NCBI GenBank assembly: GCA_900540685.1
Contig: UQGS01000014.1
Span: forward strand, 1-41,827
Reading direction: 5' to 3'
Length of the DNA: 41,827 nucleotides
Source of the DNA: an uncultured Catenibacterium sp.
GTDB taxonomy: Bacteria; Bacillota_I; Bacilli_A; Erysipelotrichales; Coprobacillaceae
The position numbers and the translations under genes are program-made. Every line of letters begins with the position of its first letter. The stretch's first letter is position 1. The notes below the pieces were generated by a model. That model saw nothing but the letters and a program-made list of their open reading frames with translations. It ran no database searches and was not told where the DNA came from. Shown here piece by piece: positions 15,926 through 23,958 of the stretch.

Positions 15926-16876
15926 ATGGATAATTTAGAAACAAGAATTTATCTATTTACTGGCTTTTTAGAAAGTGGTAAAACAACATTTATCAACGAT
16001 ACAATTATTAATACTGACTTCTGTGATTATGAGACATCTGTGCTTATTGTGACAGAAGAAGGTGAAGTAGAATATAATGAAGCTGCTATTAAGGAACATA
16101 ACTGTGAAATCGTTTATGTAGAAAATGAAGAAGAATTTACTGCTGACTTCTTTAAGGATTTAAAGGAGAAGTATCATCCTACACAGGTTCTTGTAGAATT
16201 TAATGGTATGTGGAATGTAGATCAGTTTGTAGAATCAAAATTCCCTGAAAACTGGGATGTTGTACAGATTCTAACTACTATCAATGCCTCTACTTTCCAG
16301 CTTTATGTGAATAATATGCGTGCACTTCTATTCCAGCATTGTGCTAAGAGTGACTTAGTCATCTTTAACCGTATTGAAGATGGTATGAAGAAGTCTACTT
16401 TAAGAAATAACATCAAGGCAATGAATCCTGTATGTCAGATCATCTATGAAAATAAAGATGGCTCTGTAAATACTATGCAGGATGATGAATTACCATATGA
16501 TTATACACAGGATCATTTAGAAGTTGCTGATCATGATTTTGGTATCTTCTGTTATGATGCAATGGAACATCCAGAACGTTATGATCAAAAGACAATCAAG
16601 ATCAAAGGTAAGTTCATTGGTCGTGATAAAGTGATTCCTAATGGTTTTATTCTTGGTCGTTATGCAATGGTATGCTGTGAACAGGATACTTCATTAATTG
16701 GTATGCTTTGTGTAAGTGAATATGCATCTAAATTCATACCTAATGAATGGCTATTATTAGAAGGTCATACACATATTGAATATGATCCATCTATGAATGC
16801 GAATATTTGTATTCTTGATGTAGATCATGTTGAAGGGGCTAAACCTTTAGACAACGAATATGTAACATTTGATTAA
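15926..16876 (+). CDS. CobW-like GTPase fused to a DUF1980-like domain
   Basis: The N-terminal ~200 residues are a divergent CobW/G3E GTPase: Walker A GFLESGKTT at residues 13-21 and LVIFNRIED in the position of the NKxD motif, but no CxCC metal site and no His-rich run. The last ~100 residues (TIKIKGKFIGRDKVIPNGFI, then LGRYAMVCCEQD with Cys250-Cys251, then NEWLLLEGHTHIEY) resemble DUF1980/TIGR03943, the YcgQ-type partner of a DUF318 permease. It lies three bases after the first CobW gene, so both are likely made together. The DUF1980 assignment is from remembered motifs. Confidence 0.78.
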   Translation: MDNLETRIYLFTGFLESGKTTFINDTIINTDFCDYETSVLIVTEEGEVEYNEAAIKEHNCEIVYVENEEEFTADFFKDLKEKYHPTQVLVEFNGMWNVDQFVESKFPENWDVVQILTTINASTFQLYVNNMRALLFQHCAKSDLVIFNRIEDGMKKSTLRNNIKAMNPVCQIIYENKDGSVNTMQDDELPYDYTQDHLEVADHDFGIFCYDAMEHPERYDQKTIKIKGKFIGRDKVIPNGFILGRYAMVCCEQDTSLIGMLCVSEYASKFIPNEWLLLEGHTHIEYDPSMNANICILDVDHVEGAKPLDNEYVTFD

Positions 16877-16902
16877 TCCAGGATTATTTTCCTGGATTTT
16901 TT
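16875..16902 (+). terminator. Terminator of the CobW operon
   Basis: AATCCAGGA (16875-16883) and TCCTGGATT (16890-16898) form a nine-pair stem with a six-base loop, followed by T residues. Confidence 0.9.
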
Positions 16903-16918
16903 CATTTTACTTCTTTCC

Positions 16919-16938
16919 GGGGGGGATAATGGTAAAAT
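16919..16938 (+). promoter_or_regulatory. Promoter spacer with seven-G tract
   Basis: An extended -10 element (TGGTAAAAT, 16930-16938) precedes the small membrane protein gene. A run of seven G (16919-16925) lies just upstream, where the spacer between -35 and -10 would be. Such G runs are rare in this AT-rich sequence and prone to slippage. Confidence 0.45.
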
Positions 16939-16978
16939 ATATATGTAAGAAATAATACTGCAATTTGGAGGAACATAT

Positions 16979-17176
16979 ATGAAGAACAGTATTGTAGCAA
17001 AATTTTTCATTTGGTTTTTTTCATCACTTTTCGCTTTAGTTTGTGTAAAACAAATAGTGTATATTATTTCCCCTTATGATGCAAAGATTAGATACTATGG
17101 CTTAGTAATTATTGGACTGATTATTATCTTTGGTCTTCTAATCTTAAAAAAACTGGATGACTTAAAACACAAATAA
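16979..17176 (+). CDS. Small membrane protein of unknown function, 65 residues
   Basis: Two hydrophobic helices, one around residues 7-30 (FFIWFFSSLFALVCVKQIVY) and one around 40-56 (GLVIIGLIIIFGLLIL), are joined by a short polar loop. A basic C-terminus (KKLDDLKHK) suggests both ends face the cytoplasm. TTGGAGGAA precedes the ATG. It has its own promoter and terminator and so looks like a real single-gene unit. I do not recognise the family. Confidence 0.75.
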   Translation: MKNSIVAKFFIWFFSSLFALVCVKQIVYIISPYDAKIRYYGLVIIGLIIIFGLLILKKLDDLKHK

Positions 17177-17186
17177 TATTCTTAAG

Positions 17187-17210
17187 AAAGGGGAGCTTTC
17201 CCCTTTTTTA
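17187..17210 (+). terminator. Terminator of the small membrane protein gene
   Basis: AAAGGGG and CCCCTTT form a seven-pair stem with loop AGCTTT, followed by T residues. Confidence 0.88.
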
Positions 17211-17239
17211 TTGATTTAATGCGTATTTTTTCGTATAAT
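17211..17239 (+). promoter_or_regulatory. Promoter of the tgt-queA-queH operon
   Basis: -35 TTGATT (17211-17216), 17-base spacer, -10 TATAAT (17234-17239), 25 bases before the tgt ATG. It also shows that an ATG at 17219 would lie upstream of the transcript start. Confidence 0.75.
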
Positions 17240-17263
17240 AGGCAAGGTTATCGAGGTGATAGA

Positions 17264-18397
17264 ATGAAAGATTTTTGGTATGAATGTAAACACGTATGTA
17301 AACAGACAGGCGCAAGATATGGGATTCTTCATACACCACACGGTGATGTAGAAACACCTATGTTCATGCCTGTAGGAACACTGGCAACAGTAAAAGGTAT
17401 TTCTCCTGAACAGCTTAAAGAAATGGGCTCTCAGGTTGTACTTGCGAATACTTATCATTTATGGTTAAGACCAGGAAGTGATATTGTAAGAGATGCAGGC
17501 GGGCTTCATCAGTTCATGAACTATGATGGACCAATCTTGACAGATTCTGGAGGATTCCAGGTATTCTCATTAGGTAAGACACGTAAGATTGAAGAAGAAG
17601 GTGTTACCTTCAAGAGTATTGTAGATGGTTCTAAACTATTCTTATCTCCTGAAAAGTCTATCGCAATTCAGGAAGATCTAGGTGCTGATATTATTATGAG
17701 TTTTGATGAATGTGCACCTTATCCATGTACTCATGATTATATGAAGAACTCTGTAGAAAGAACATTAAGATGGGCTAAGAGAGGGCAGGAAGCACATAAG
17801 AGAGAAGACCAGGCTTTATTTGGTATTGTCCAGGGTGGTGAGTTTGCGGATTTACGTGAACTAAGTGCGAAGACTTTAGTTGATATGGATTTCCCTGGTT
17901 ATTCTATTGGTGGTACTTCTGTAGGTGAACCTAAACCAATCATGTATAAGATGATTGAAGATAGTGTTAAGTGGTTACCTGAAGATAAGCCTAGATATTT
18001 AATGGGTGTAGGTAATCCTATTGATTTAATTGAAGGTGCTATGAGAGGTATTGATATGTTTGACTGTGTACTTCCTACACGTGTCGCAAGACATGGTGCA
18101 CTTATGACACATCATGGACGTATGAATATCAATAATGAAAAGTATAAACGTGACTTTACTCCTATTGATGATAAGTGTCATTGTTATGCATGTAGAAACT
18201 ATACAAGAGCTTATTTAAGACATCTTCATAAGTGTGATGAAATCTTTGGTAAGTCTTTATTATCTATTCACAATGTTGCATTCTTATTAGATCTTGCAGC
18301 AGATATTAGAAAAGCAATTCAAGAAGACCGTTTAGCTGATTTTAAGGAAGAATTCTTAGAACAGTATGGTCGCGATGTTTATGAAAGGGCGTTTTAG
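17264..18397 (+). CDS. tgt: tRNA-guanine transglycosylase Tgt
   Basis: Exchanges guanine 34 of GUN-anticodon tRNAs for the queuosine precursor preQ1. Active-site regions seen are LTDSGGFQVFSL, with the catalytic Asp, FGIVQGG, and DCVLPTRVARHG with the nucleophilic Asp. The zinc-binding segment CHCYACRNYTRAYLRHLHKC is near the C-terminus. ATG at 17219 is in frame but falls between the -35 and -10; GAGGTG and the promoter support ATG at 17264, giving 378 residues. It is the first gene of a queuosine operon with queA and queH. Confidence 0.97.
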   Translation: MKDFWYECKHVCKQTGARYGILHTPHGDVETPMFMPVGTLATVKGISPEQLKEMGSQVVLANTYHLWLRPGSDIVRDAGGLHQFMNYDGPILTDSGGFQVFSLGKTRKIEEEGVTFKSIVDGSKLFLSPEKSIAIQEDLGADIIMSFDECAPYPCTHDYMKNSVERTLRWAKRGQEAHKREDQALFGIVQGGEFADLRELSAKTLVDMDFPGYSIGGTSVGEPKPIMYKMIEDSVKWLPEDKPRYLMGVGNPIDLIEGAMRGIDMFDCVLPTRVARHGALMTHHGRMNINNEKYKRDFTPIDDKCHCYACRNYTRAYLRHLHKCDEIFGKSLLSIHNVAFLLDLAADIRKAIQEDRLADFKEEFLEQYGRDVYERAF

Positions 18398-18401
18398 TTT
18401 T

Positions 18402-19427
18402 ATGGATATTGAATTATTTGATTATGATCTTCCAGAAGAATTAATTGCACAGACACCATTAAAGAAACGTGATACTTCACGTTTAATGGTTCTAGATAAA
18501 GAAACAGGAGATGTTGAACATAAACATTTCTATGATATTCTAGATTATCTAAAACCAGGTGATGTGCTTGTAAGAAATAATACAAAGGTTATTCCAGCAC
18601 GTCTTTATGGTCTTAAGGAAGAAACTGGTGGACATGTAGAAGTTCTTTTATTAAAAGATCTTCATGATGATTTATGGGAATGTTTAGTAGGTAACGCAAA
18701 GATTGTAAAGCTTGGTACTGTAATCACTTTTGGTGATGGTCGTTTAAAGGCTCAGTGTACTGAAATCAGAGAAGAAGGTATTCGTATCTTCAAGATGATT
18801 TATGATGGAATCTTCTATGAAATTCTTGATCAGTTAGGTATTATGCCTTTACCACCATATATTAAAGAAAAGTTAAATGACCCTGATCGTTATCAGACAG
18901 TCTATGCAAAAGTAGAAGGTAGTGCTGCTGCCCCTACTGCTGGCTTACATTTTACTGAAGAATTACTTCAGAAAGTAAGAGACAAAGGAATTGAAATCCT
19001 AGATGTTACTTTACATGTTGGTTTAGGTACATTTAGACCTGTTAAGGTAGAAAATGTATTAGAACATCATATGCATAGTGAATATTATGAAATCAGTGAA
19101 GAAGTAGCTGAAAAATTAAATCAGGCTCAAAAAGAAGGTAGACGTATTATTGCGGTGGGTACTACTTCTTGTCGTACACTAGAAGCCAACCATTCTAAAT
19201 ATGGATGCTTCAAAGCAGCTCATGAAAATACAAATATCTTTATTTATCCTGGTTATACATTTACTGGTATTGATGCATTGATCACAAACTTCCATCTTCC
19301 TAAGTCTACATTAGTGATGCTTGTAAGTGCTCTTGCAGGTAGAGAACATATCTTAAATGCCTATAAGATTGCAGTAAATGAGAAATATCGTTTCTTCTCA
19401 TTTGGTGATGCAATGTTTATCCACTAA
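18402..19427 (+). CDS. queA: S-adenosylmethionine:tRNA ribosyltransferase-isomerase QueA
   Basis: Transfers the ribosyl group of SAM to preQ1-tRNA to form epoxyqueuosine. The start MDIELFDYDLPEELIAQTP and motifs RLMVLD, VLVRNNTKVIPARL, GSAAAPTAGLHF and LHVGLGTFRPV are classic for QueA. ATG at 18402 is four bases after the tgt stop and gives 341 residues, the expected length; an earlier in-frame ATG would overlap tgt. Its TAA stop shares a base with the ATG of queH. Confidence 0.97.
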   Translation: MDIELFDYDLPEELIAQTPLKKRDTSRLMVLDKETGDVEHKHFYDILDYLKPGDVLVRNNTKVIPARLYGLKEETGGHVEVLLLKDLHDDLWECLVGNAKIVKLGTVITFGDGRLKAQCTEIREEGIRIFKMIYDGIFYEILDQLGIMPLPPYIKEKLNDPDRYQTVYAKVEGSAAAPTAGLHFTEELLQKVRDKGIEILDVTLHVGLGTFRPVKVENVLEHHMHSEYYEISEEVAEKLNQAQKEGRRIIAVGTTSCRTLEANHSKYGCFKAAHENTNIFIYPGYTFTGIDALITNFHLPKSTLVMLVSALAGREHILNAYKIAVNEKYRFFSFGDAMFIH

Positions 19428-20056
19428 TGAAACAGAATTATCGTTTAGTGATGTTAGAGACTCTTAAACATTTAGAAGGACGTCCAAAGTTATTGCTTCA
19501 TGCATGCTGTGGTCCTTGTTCTTCTAATGTGATTAAAGAGTTATGTCAGTACTTTGATATTACTATTTATTATACAAATAGTAATATCTACCCTGCTGAT
19601 GAGTATCATCGTCGTGAATCTGAGTTAGAAAGATTTGTGAAAGAGTTCAATGATAAAGAGAACCAGAATGTGCAGGTGGTAGAAGATACCTATAATCCTG
19701 AAGAATATTTAACGCATATTGCACCATATAAGGATACTGGTGAAAAGGGCTACCGCTGTTATGTGTGTTATAAAGTAAGAATGGAGAAAGCAAGAGATTA
19801 TGCAAAGATGCATGGTTTTGATTATTGGACAACTGTGTTGTCTGTTTCTCCTCATAAGAATAGCCAATGGATCAATGAGATTGGTGATGGTCTAGATCTA
19901 GAGACACCAAAATTCCTTCATAGTGATTTCAAGAAGGATAATGGCTATTTAAAATCAACACGTATGAGTGATGAATATCATATGTATAGACAGAATTACT
20001 GTGGCTGTGTTTATAGCTATCAGGAGATGCTGGAAAGAGAAAAAAACAGACCTTAA
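19427..20056 (+). CDS. queH: Epoxyqueuosine reductase QueH
   Basis: Completes queuosine by reducing epoxyqueuosine-tRNA. This is the QueH (DUF208) type, unrelated to cobalamin-dependent QueG. Conserved cysteines for the iron-sulfur and metal centre are visible: HACCGPCS (Cys27, 28, 31), GYRCYVCYKVRM (Cys111, 114) and YCGC near residue 195. VLSVSPHKNS and NIYPADEYHRR are also typical. The ATG overlaps the queA stop (TAATG), indicating coupled translation. The stop overlaps by four bases the end of the convergent aminotransferase gene. Confidence 0.95.
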   Translation: MKQNYRLVMLETLKHLEGRPKLLLHACCGPCSSNVIKELCQYFDITIYYTNSNIYPADEYHRRESELERFVKEFNDKENQNVQVVEDTYNPEEYLTHIAPYKDTGEKGYRCYVCYKVRMEKARDYAKMHGFDYWTTVLSVSPHKNSQWINEIGDGLDLETPKFLHSDFKKDNGYLKSTRMSDEYHMYRQNYCGCVYSYQEMLEREKNRP

Positions 20057-20071
20057 TGAGATCTGTTTTTT
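20041..20071. terminator. Bidirectional terminator shared by queH and the aminotransferase
   Basis: AAAAAACAGA (20041-20050) pairs with TCTGTTTTTT (20062-20071). Both stop codons lie in the loop, so each gene's last codons form part of the hairpin, and the T run serves either direction. Confidence 0.75.
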
Positions 20072-21231
20072 AAGTTATCTAAGAATAGTTTAATCTTCTC
20101 AGTCGCAATTTTTAATTCTTCTAGTGAGTATGCATAAGAGACACGGATAAATCCTTCTCCGGCATCACCAAAGGCTGTACCTGGTACACAGGCTACCTTC
20201 TGATCATTTAATAGTTCTTCACAGAATTCTTCAGATGTAAGACCTGTAGAACGGATACATGGGAATACATAGAAGGCACCCATTGGGTTAAATGTATGAA
20301 GTCCCATATCATTAAATGTTTTTACAAGGAAGTTTCTACGTGAGAGATAAGAAGCTCTCATTTCTTCTACTTCTTTATCACAATGTCTCAGTCCATCTAT
20401 TGCACCATATTGTGCACCAGTAGGTGCTGACATGATAATATACTGATGAATCTTACACATTGCCTTAGAGAGTACTGGGTTTGCAAGGACATAACCTAAT
20501 CTCCAGCCTGTCATAGCATAAGCTTTAGAGAAACCATTGATGACAACAATCTGATCTCTGATTTCTGGGAATGAAGCCAATGTACTAAATGGTTCTTCAT
20601 AACTTAATTCTGCATAGATTTCATCTGATATAACGATAATACCTGATTCTTTAATAATAGGTACTAGTTTCTCATAATCTTCTCTTATCATTGCCCCACC
20701 TGTTGGGTTTGAAGGGAAGTTGATCAACATGACCTTTGTCTTTGGTGTAATAGCTGCTTTAAGTTTTTCAGGTGTTAATTTGAATTCATCTTTTTCTTCT
20801 AGATGAATTCTTACAGGTACTCCTCCTGAAAGAATAACACTTGGTTCATAAGCAACATATCCTGGATCTAGGATAATCATTTCATCACCTGGATTCATTA
20901 AGGCTCTTACTGCGATATCTATACCTTCTGAACCACCTACAGTCACAATGATTTCCTTTTCAGGATCATAATGTACACCAAAACGACGATAATAATAATT
21001 ACTAATTTCTTGACGTAATTCTAATAAACCTCTGTTTGCGGTATAGAAAGTACGTCCTTTTTCAATTGAATAGATTGCAGCTTCTCTAATCTTCCAAGGT
21101 GTCGCAAAATCAGGTTCCCCTACACCTAATGAAATAACACCTTCCATCTGGTTCGCAAGATCAAAGAACTTACGAATACCACTTGGTTTAATAGTTTGTG
21201 CTGCAGTACTTAATTTCTTCTCATAATCCAT
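20053..21231 (-). CDS. Class I/II pyridoxal-phosphate aminotransferase, AlaT-like
   Basis: PLP-dependent aminotransferase of the aspartate/alanine transaminase fold, 392 residues. Features include SLGVGEPDFATPW near residue 35, the cofactor region FPSNPTGG, VISDEIYAELSYE, and the PLP lysine in GFSKAYAMTGWRLGYV. It lies one base after an Lrp-type regulator in the same orientation, the arrangement of Bacillus alaR-alaT, which suggests an alanine or related amino acid transaminase. Sequence alone does not separate this from aspartate or aromatic specificity. Confidence 0.88.
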   Translation of the reverse strand: MDYEKKLSTAAQTIKPSGIRKFFDLANQMEGVISLGVGEPDFATPWKIREAAIYSIEKGRTFYTANRGLLELRQEISNYYYRRFGVHYDPEKEIIVTVGGSEGIDIAVRALMNPGDEMIILDPGYVAYEPSVILSGGVPVRIHLEEKDEFKLTPEKLKAAITPKTKVMLINFPSNPTGGAMIREDYEKLVPIIKESGIIVISDEIYAELSYEEPFSTLASFPEIRDQIVVINGFSKAYAMTGWRLGYVLANPVLSKAMCKIHQYIIMSAPTGAQYGAIDGLRHCDKEVEEMRASYLSRRNFLVKTFNDMGLHTFNPMGAFYVFPCIRSTGLTSEEFCEELLNDQKVACVPGTAFGDAGEGFIRVSYAYSLEELKIATEKIKLFLDNLKNRSH

Positions 21232-21232
21232 T

Positions 21233-21748
21233 TTATGGAGTCACCACCAGTCGCGTATTTTTACCATCTTCATCATCTACTAGGACATGTCCATCTGTCT
21301 TATATGGCTTTAACACAAATGTTGTTTTTGTTCCTGTAACACCAGGAATACATGCTAATTTAGATGCAACAAAGTGCGCGACTTCCTGCATAGTACGACC
21401 CTTTACAATGCACATAAAATCATAATCACCTGATAATAAATACATTGTTTCAATTTCTTCGTACTTATAAATGTGTGATGCAATACGATCATAACCATAT
21501 TCTCTTTCAGGAATAGCGTTGATTTCAATCATCGCAGTCACAAGTTCAGTATTTGTCTTGTCCCAGTTGACAATAGTATGGTAACCACAAATAATCTTCT
21601 CTTTTTCAAGTCTATTTAATCTTTCTACAATGCTGTCTTTAGATTCTGCTAGCGCGGCGGCTAGGTCAGAAACCTTATATCTTGCATTTTTCTGTAATAA
21701 TTGAATTAAAAGACCATCACTCATAGATAAAAGTTCCTTATTATCCAA
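21233..21748 (-). CDS. Lrp/AsnC family transcriptional regulator, AlaR-like
   Basis: Amino-acid-responsive DNA-binding regulator, 171 residues. An N-terminal winged helix-turn-helix spans roughly residues 10-60 (LLQKNARYKVSDLAAALAES). A C-terminal RAM/ligand domain follows (ETMYLLSGDYDFMCIVKG) and there is a short tail. It precedes an aminotransferase by one base, so it probably controls its own operon. The upstream region contains ATTGTACAAT, a ten-base palindrome near 21764, a possible but unproven autoregulatory site. AGGAGGACA before the ATG supports the start. Confidence 0.92.
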   Translation of the reverse strand: MDNKELLSMSDGLLIQLLQKNARYKVSDLAAALAESKDSIVERLNRLEKEKIICGYHTIVNWDKTNTELVTAMIEINAIPEREYGYDRIASHIYKYEEIETMYLLSGDYDFMCIVKGRTMQEVAHFVASKLACIPGVTGTKTTFVLKPYKTDGHVLVDDEDGKNTRLVVTP

Positions 21749-21821
21749 CCTTTTGTCCTCCTTTGACTATTGTACAATTATTTTATAATAATGAAACTCA
21801 TTAGTAAATAGAGAATAATTG

Positions 21822-21830
21822 TGATAAAAT
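21822..21830 (+). promoter_or_regulatory. Extended -10 promoter of the lactonase gene
   Basis: TGATAAAAT, an extended -10 element, ends 21 bases before the lactonase ATG. Confidence 0.4.
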
Positions 21831-21851
21831 ATTTTCATGTGGAGGTATCCT

Positions 21852-22886
21852 ATGAAAACATTTTATGTGGCAAGTTATGGTAAAGGTGACGATAAAGGAA
21901 TCTATATCGTTTCTTTTAATGAAGAAACGTTGGAATTAAAGAAAGTACAACAGATATTAACTCAAGATTTTCCATCATATCTGATTGCGAAGAATAAAGA
22001 ACTTTATGTATCTTATAAGAATGCGAGATCTAATAATGAAGGTGGAGGATTAGGAAGTTTTAGTATTCATAAGGATGAATTAATCCTTAATAATAACTAT
22101 TCTTCTTCTGGTAGAAGTTATACACATTTATGTATCTCTGATGATAATAAGTATATCTTTGCCGCAAACTATCATGTTGGTGCAACAGCTGCTTATAAGC
22201 TAGAAAATTATCGTATTGATCATAAGATTGGGGCTGTGAGACATACTGGTATGGGTCCTGATTTATTAAAGAGACAAACTGCACCTCATGTACATAATGT
22301 TGGTTTCACACCTGACAGACGTTTCTTATATGCTGTAGATTTAGGTGCTGATAAGATTGTGATGTACAATTATAAAGATGGTGTTCTTAAAGAGAATACA
22401 GATTATACAGTAAATGTTGTACCTGGTTCTGGTCCTAGACATTTGATTTTCTCACAAGATGGACGTTATGGTTATCTTATTAATGAGATTGCGAATAAGA
22501 TCATGGTTTTTAAGTATAATGAAGGTCGTATGAGTTTGATTCAGGCTATTCATTGTGTTCCACGTCATTTTAAGGGATTTAATGCAGCTGCTGCTATTCA
22601 TCTCACAAAGAGTGGAGAACATCTACTTATTTCTAATAGAGGTCATAATTCTATTGCCTTATATAGAGTCAATAAAGAGAATGGTAAGATTTCTTTACTT
22701 TATATGGTACATACTGGTAAAGAACCAAGAGACTTCAATATTATTGATGATAAGTATGTTATTGTAGGAGCACAAGAAGATAATAAGCTTCAGGTACTTA
22801 CTTTTGATGAAGAAAATGAAAAGCTATTGATGACAGATTCTGAATTAGAGATTCCTGCACCTGTATGCGTATGTGTTGAAGATTGA
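21852..22886 (+). CDS. Lactonase family protein, 6-phosphogluconolactonase-like beta-propeller
   Basis: Member of the YbhE/Pgl seven-bladed propeller lactonase family, 344 residues. Repeated blade motifs are visible, including YLIAKNKELYVSYKN, THLCISDDNKYIFAANYH, APHVHNVGFTPDRRFLYAVD, GPRHLIFSQDGRYGYLINE and EPRDFNIIDDKYVIVGAQ. APHVH and GPRHL are characteristic of the family. ATG at 21837 is in frame, but GGAGG favours ATG at 21852. The pentose-phosphate role is likely from family membership, although some relatives act on other lactones; no zwf or gnd is nearby. Confidence 0.85.
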   Translation: MKTFYVASYGKGDDKGIYIVSFNEETLELKKVQQILTQDFPSYLIAKNKELYVSYKNARSNNEGGGLGSFSIHKDELILNNNYSSSGRSYTHLCISDDNKYIFAANYHVGATAAYKLENYRIDHKIGAVRHTGMGPDLLKRQTAPHVHNVGFTPDRRFLYAVDLGADKIVMYNYKDGVLKENTDYTVNVVPGSGPRHLIFSQDGRYGYLINEIANKIMVFKYNEGRMSLIQAIHCVPRHFKGFNAAAAIHLTKSGEHLLISNRGHNSIALYRVNKENGKISLLYMVHTGKEPRDFNIIDDKYVIVGAQEDNKLQVLTFDEENEKLLMTDSELEIPAPVCVCVED

Positions 22887-22907
22887 GCTTAACTCAATCT
22901 TTTTTTG
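22879..22907 (+). terminator. Terminator of the lactonase gene
   Basis: AGATTGAG (22880-22887) and CTCAATCT (22893-22900) form an eight-pair stem including the TGA stop, followed by T residues. Confidence 0.88.
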
Positions 22908-22962
22908 TATATCTTTAAGTAATTTAAAGATTATTTGAGAATAAATATATAGGAGGGAAAAT

Positions 22963-23145
22963 ATGGAAGAGTTGATGAGAAATTTATATTTATTCTTAAC
23001 AGAAGCAGAAAGAGGTGATGTATTAAGAATACATGTGACTGAAACAGATGAATGTTTTGAATTTAGTTATGATGAAGTGATGGACATTGTGTTCCATAAT
23101 AGAATTCCAGAAAGGTTTAAAAAAGAAGTAGGTCCTCATAATTAG
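22963..23145 (+). CDS. Small hypothetical protein, 60 residues
   Basis: An acidic soluble protein (MEELMRNLYLFLTEAERGDV onward, with FEFSYDEVMDIVFHN). No signal peptide, membrane helix or metal motif is seen and the family is not recognised. A strong TAGGAGGG site precedes the ATG. The 3' end lies inside a very stable hairpin shared with the convergent noc gene, and the well-formed signals argue it is translated. Confidence 0.7.
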   Translation: MEELMRNLYLFLTEAERGDVLRIHVTETDECFEFSYDEVMDIVFHNRIPERFKKEVGPHN

Positions 23146-23158
23146 GACCTACTTCTTT
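23122..23158. terminator. Bidirectional terminator with 15-pair stem
   Basis: AAAGAAGTAGGTCCT (23122-23136) pairs perfectly with AGGACCTACTTCTTT (23144-23158) over a seven-base loop. Both the small ORF stop (23143-23145) and the noc stop (23149-23151) lie inside. A/T-rich flanks suit both directions. Confidence 0.88.
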
Positions 23159-23958
23159 ACTTTTAGAGTAATGATGACTTCGTCATCTGTTTCATCGATG
23201 TTTTCTTCTACATCAGTTCCAGCATCAGTGACCATCTTTACTGCCTGATTGATTGTATTGAGTGCAATTTTAACACTTCTAGAGAATTTACGTACACGTG
23301 GTTTTTCTTTTTTAGGTGTTAATAGTTTCGCAATTCTTTTTTCTGTTTCATCGACAGTCAAGTTATGTTCAAGAATCTCCTTCAACATATTATTCTGTTG
23401 TGCTGTATCTTCTAGTTTTAATAAAGCACGGGCATGTCTTTCAGAGATTTCTTTTTTCTTAACTGATTCCTGTACAGTAATAGGAAGCTTTAAGAGTCTA
23501 AGTTTATTAGCTACTGTAGACTGCTTCTTACCTACCTTTTCAGCTAACTGGGCTTGTGTTAAACCCTGTGTATCTAGAATCTGCTGGTAAGCTAAGGCTT
23601 CTTCTATCGCAGAGAGGTTTTCTCTTTGAATATTTTCTACTAATGCGGCATTGGCTGTCTGATTGTCATCAAGTTCCTGGATGATACAAGGTACTTCTGT
23701 AATACCTGCTAGTTTACAGGCACGGTATCTTCTTTCCCCTACAACAATCTGATATTTACCTTCATATTCTCTAACTACGATAGGCTGTAAAAGACCATTC
23801 TGCATAATAGATTCAGCGAGTTCCTGGATCTTCTCATCTTCAAAATGAGTACGTGGCTGTTCCTTATTCGCAACAATATCATTGATGTCTAAGAAACAAT
23901 AAGCATCTTTAATAACGTTCTTTTTCTTTCTATAAAGGCTTTTTCTTAATTTGTCCAT
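23149..23958 (-). CDS. noc: ParB/Noc family nucleoid occlusion protein
   Basis: CTP-dependent DNA clamp of the ParB family, 269 residues. ParB box motifs NKEQPRTHFE, LLQPIVVREYE, and GERRYRA at residues 74-80 bind nucleotide, and the helix-turn-helix (LTQAQLAEKVGKKQSTVANK) sits near residue 135. The N-terminus is basic (MDKLRKSLYRKKK), as expected if it touches membrane as Noc does. The mnmG-rsmG-noc order matches Bacillus noc. ParB itself is the alternative, but no parA partner follows within the window. The start overlaps rsmG by 29 bases. No parS or Noc-site consensus was found by eye. Confidence 0.85.
   Translation of the reverse strand: MDKLRKSLYRKKKNVIKDAYCFLDINDIVANKEQPRTHFEDEKIQELAESIMQNGLLQPIVVREYEGKYQIVVGERRYRACKLAGITEVPCIIQELDDNQTANAALVENIQRENLSAIEEALAYQQILDTQGLTQAQLAEKVGKKQSTVANKLRLLKLPITVQESVKKKEISERHARALLKLEDTAQQNNMLKEILEHNLTVDETEKRIAKLLTPKKEKPRVRKFSRSVKIALNTINQAVKMVTDAGTDVEENIDETDDEVIITLKVKK

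Noticed and set aside
21764..21773. ATTGTACAAT as an Lrp autoregulatory site
   Set aside because: Ten-base palindrome of common AT-rich type, single copy; not enough to call an operator.
23149..23958. Chromosome partition ParB with parS sites
   Set aside because: No parA partner and no parS-like 16-mer seen in the window; gene order fits Noc better.
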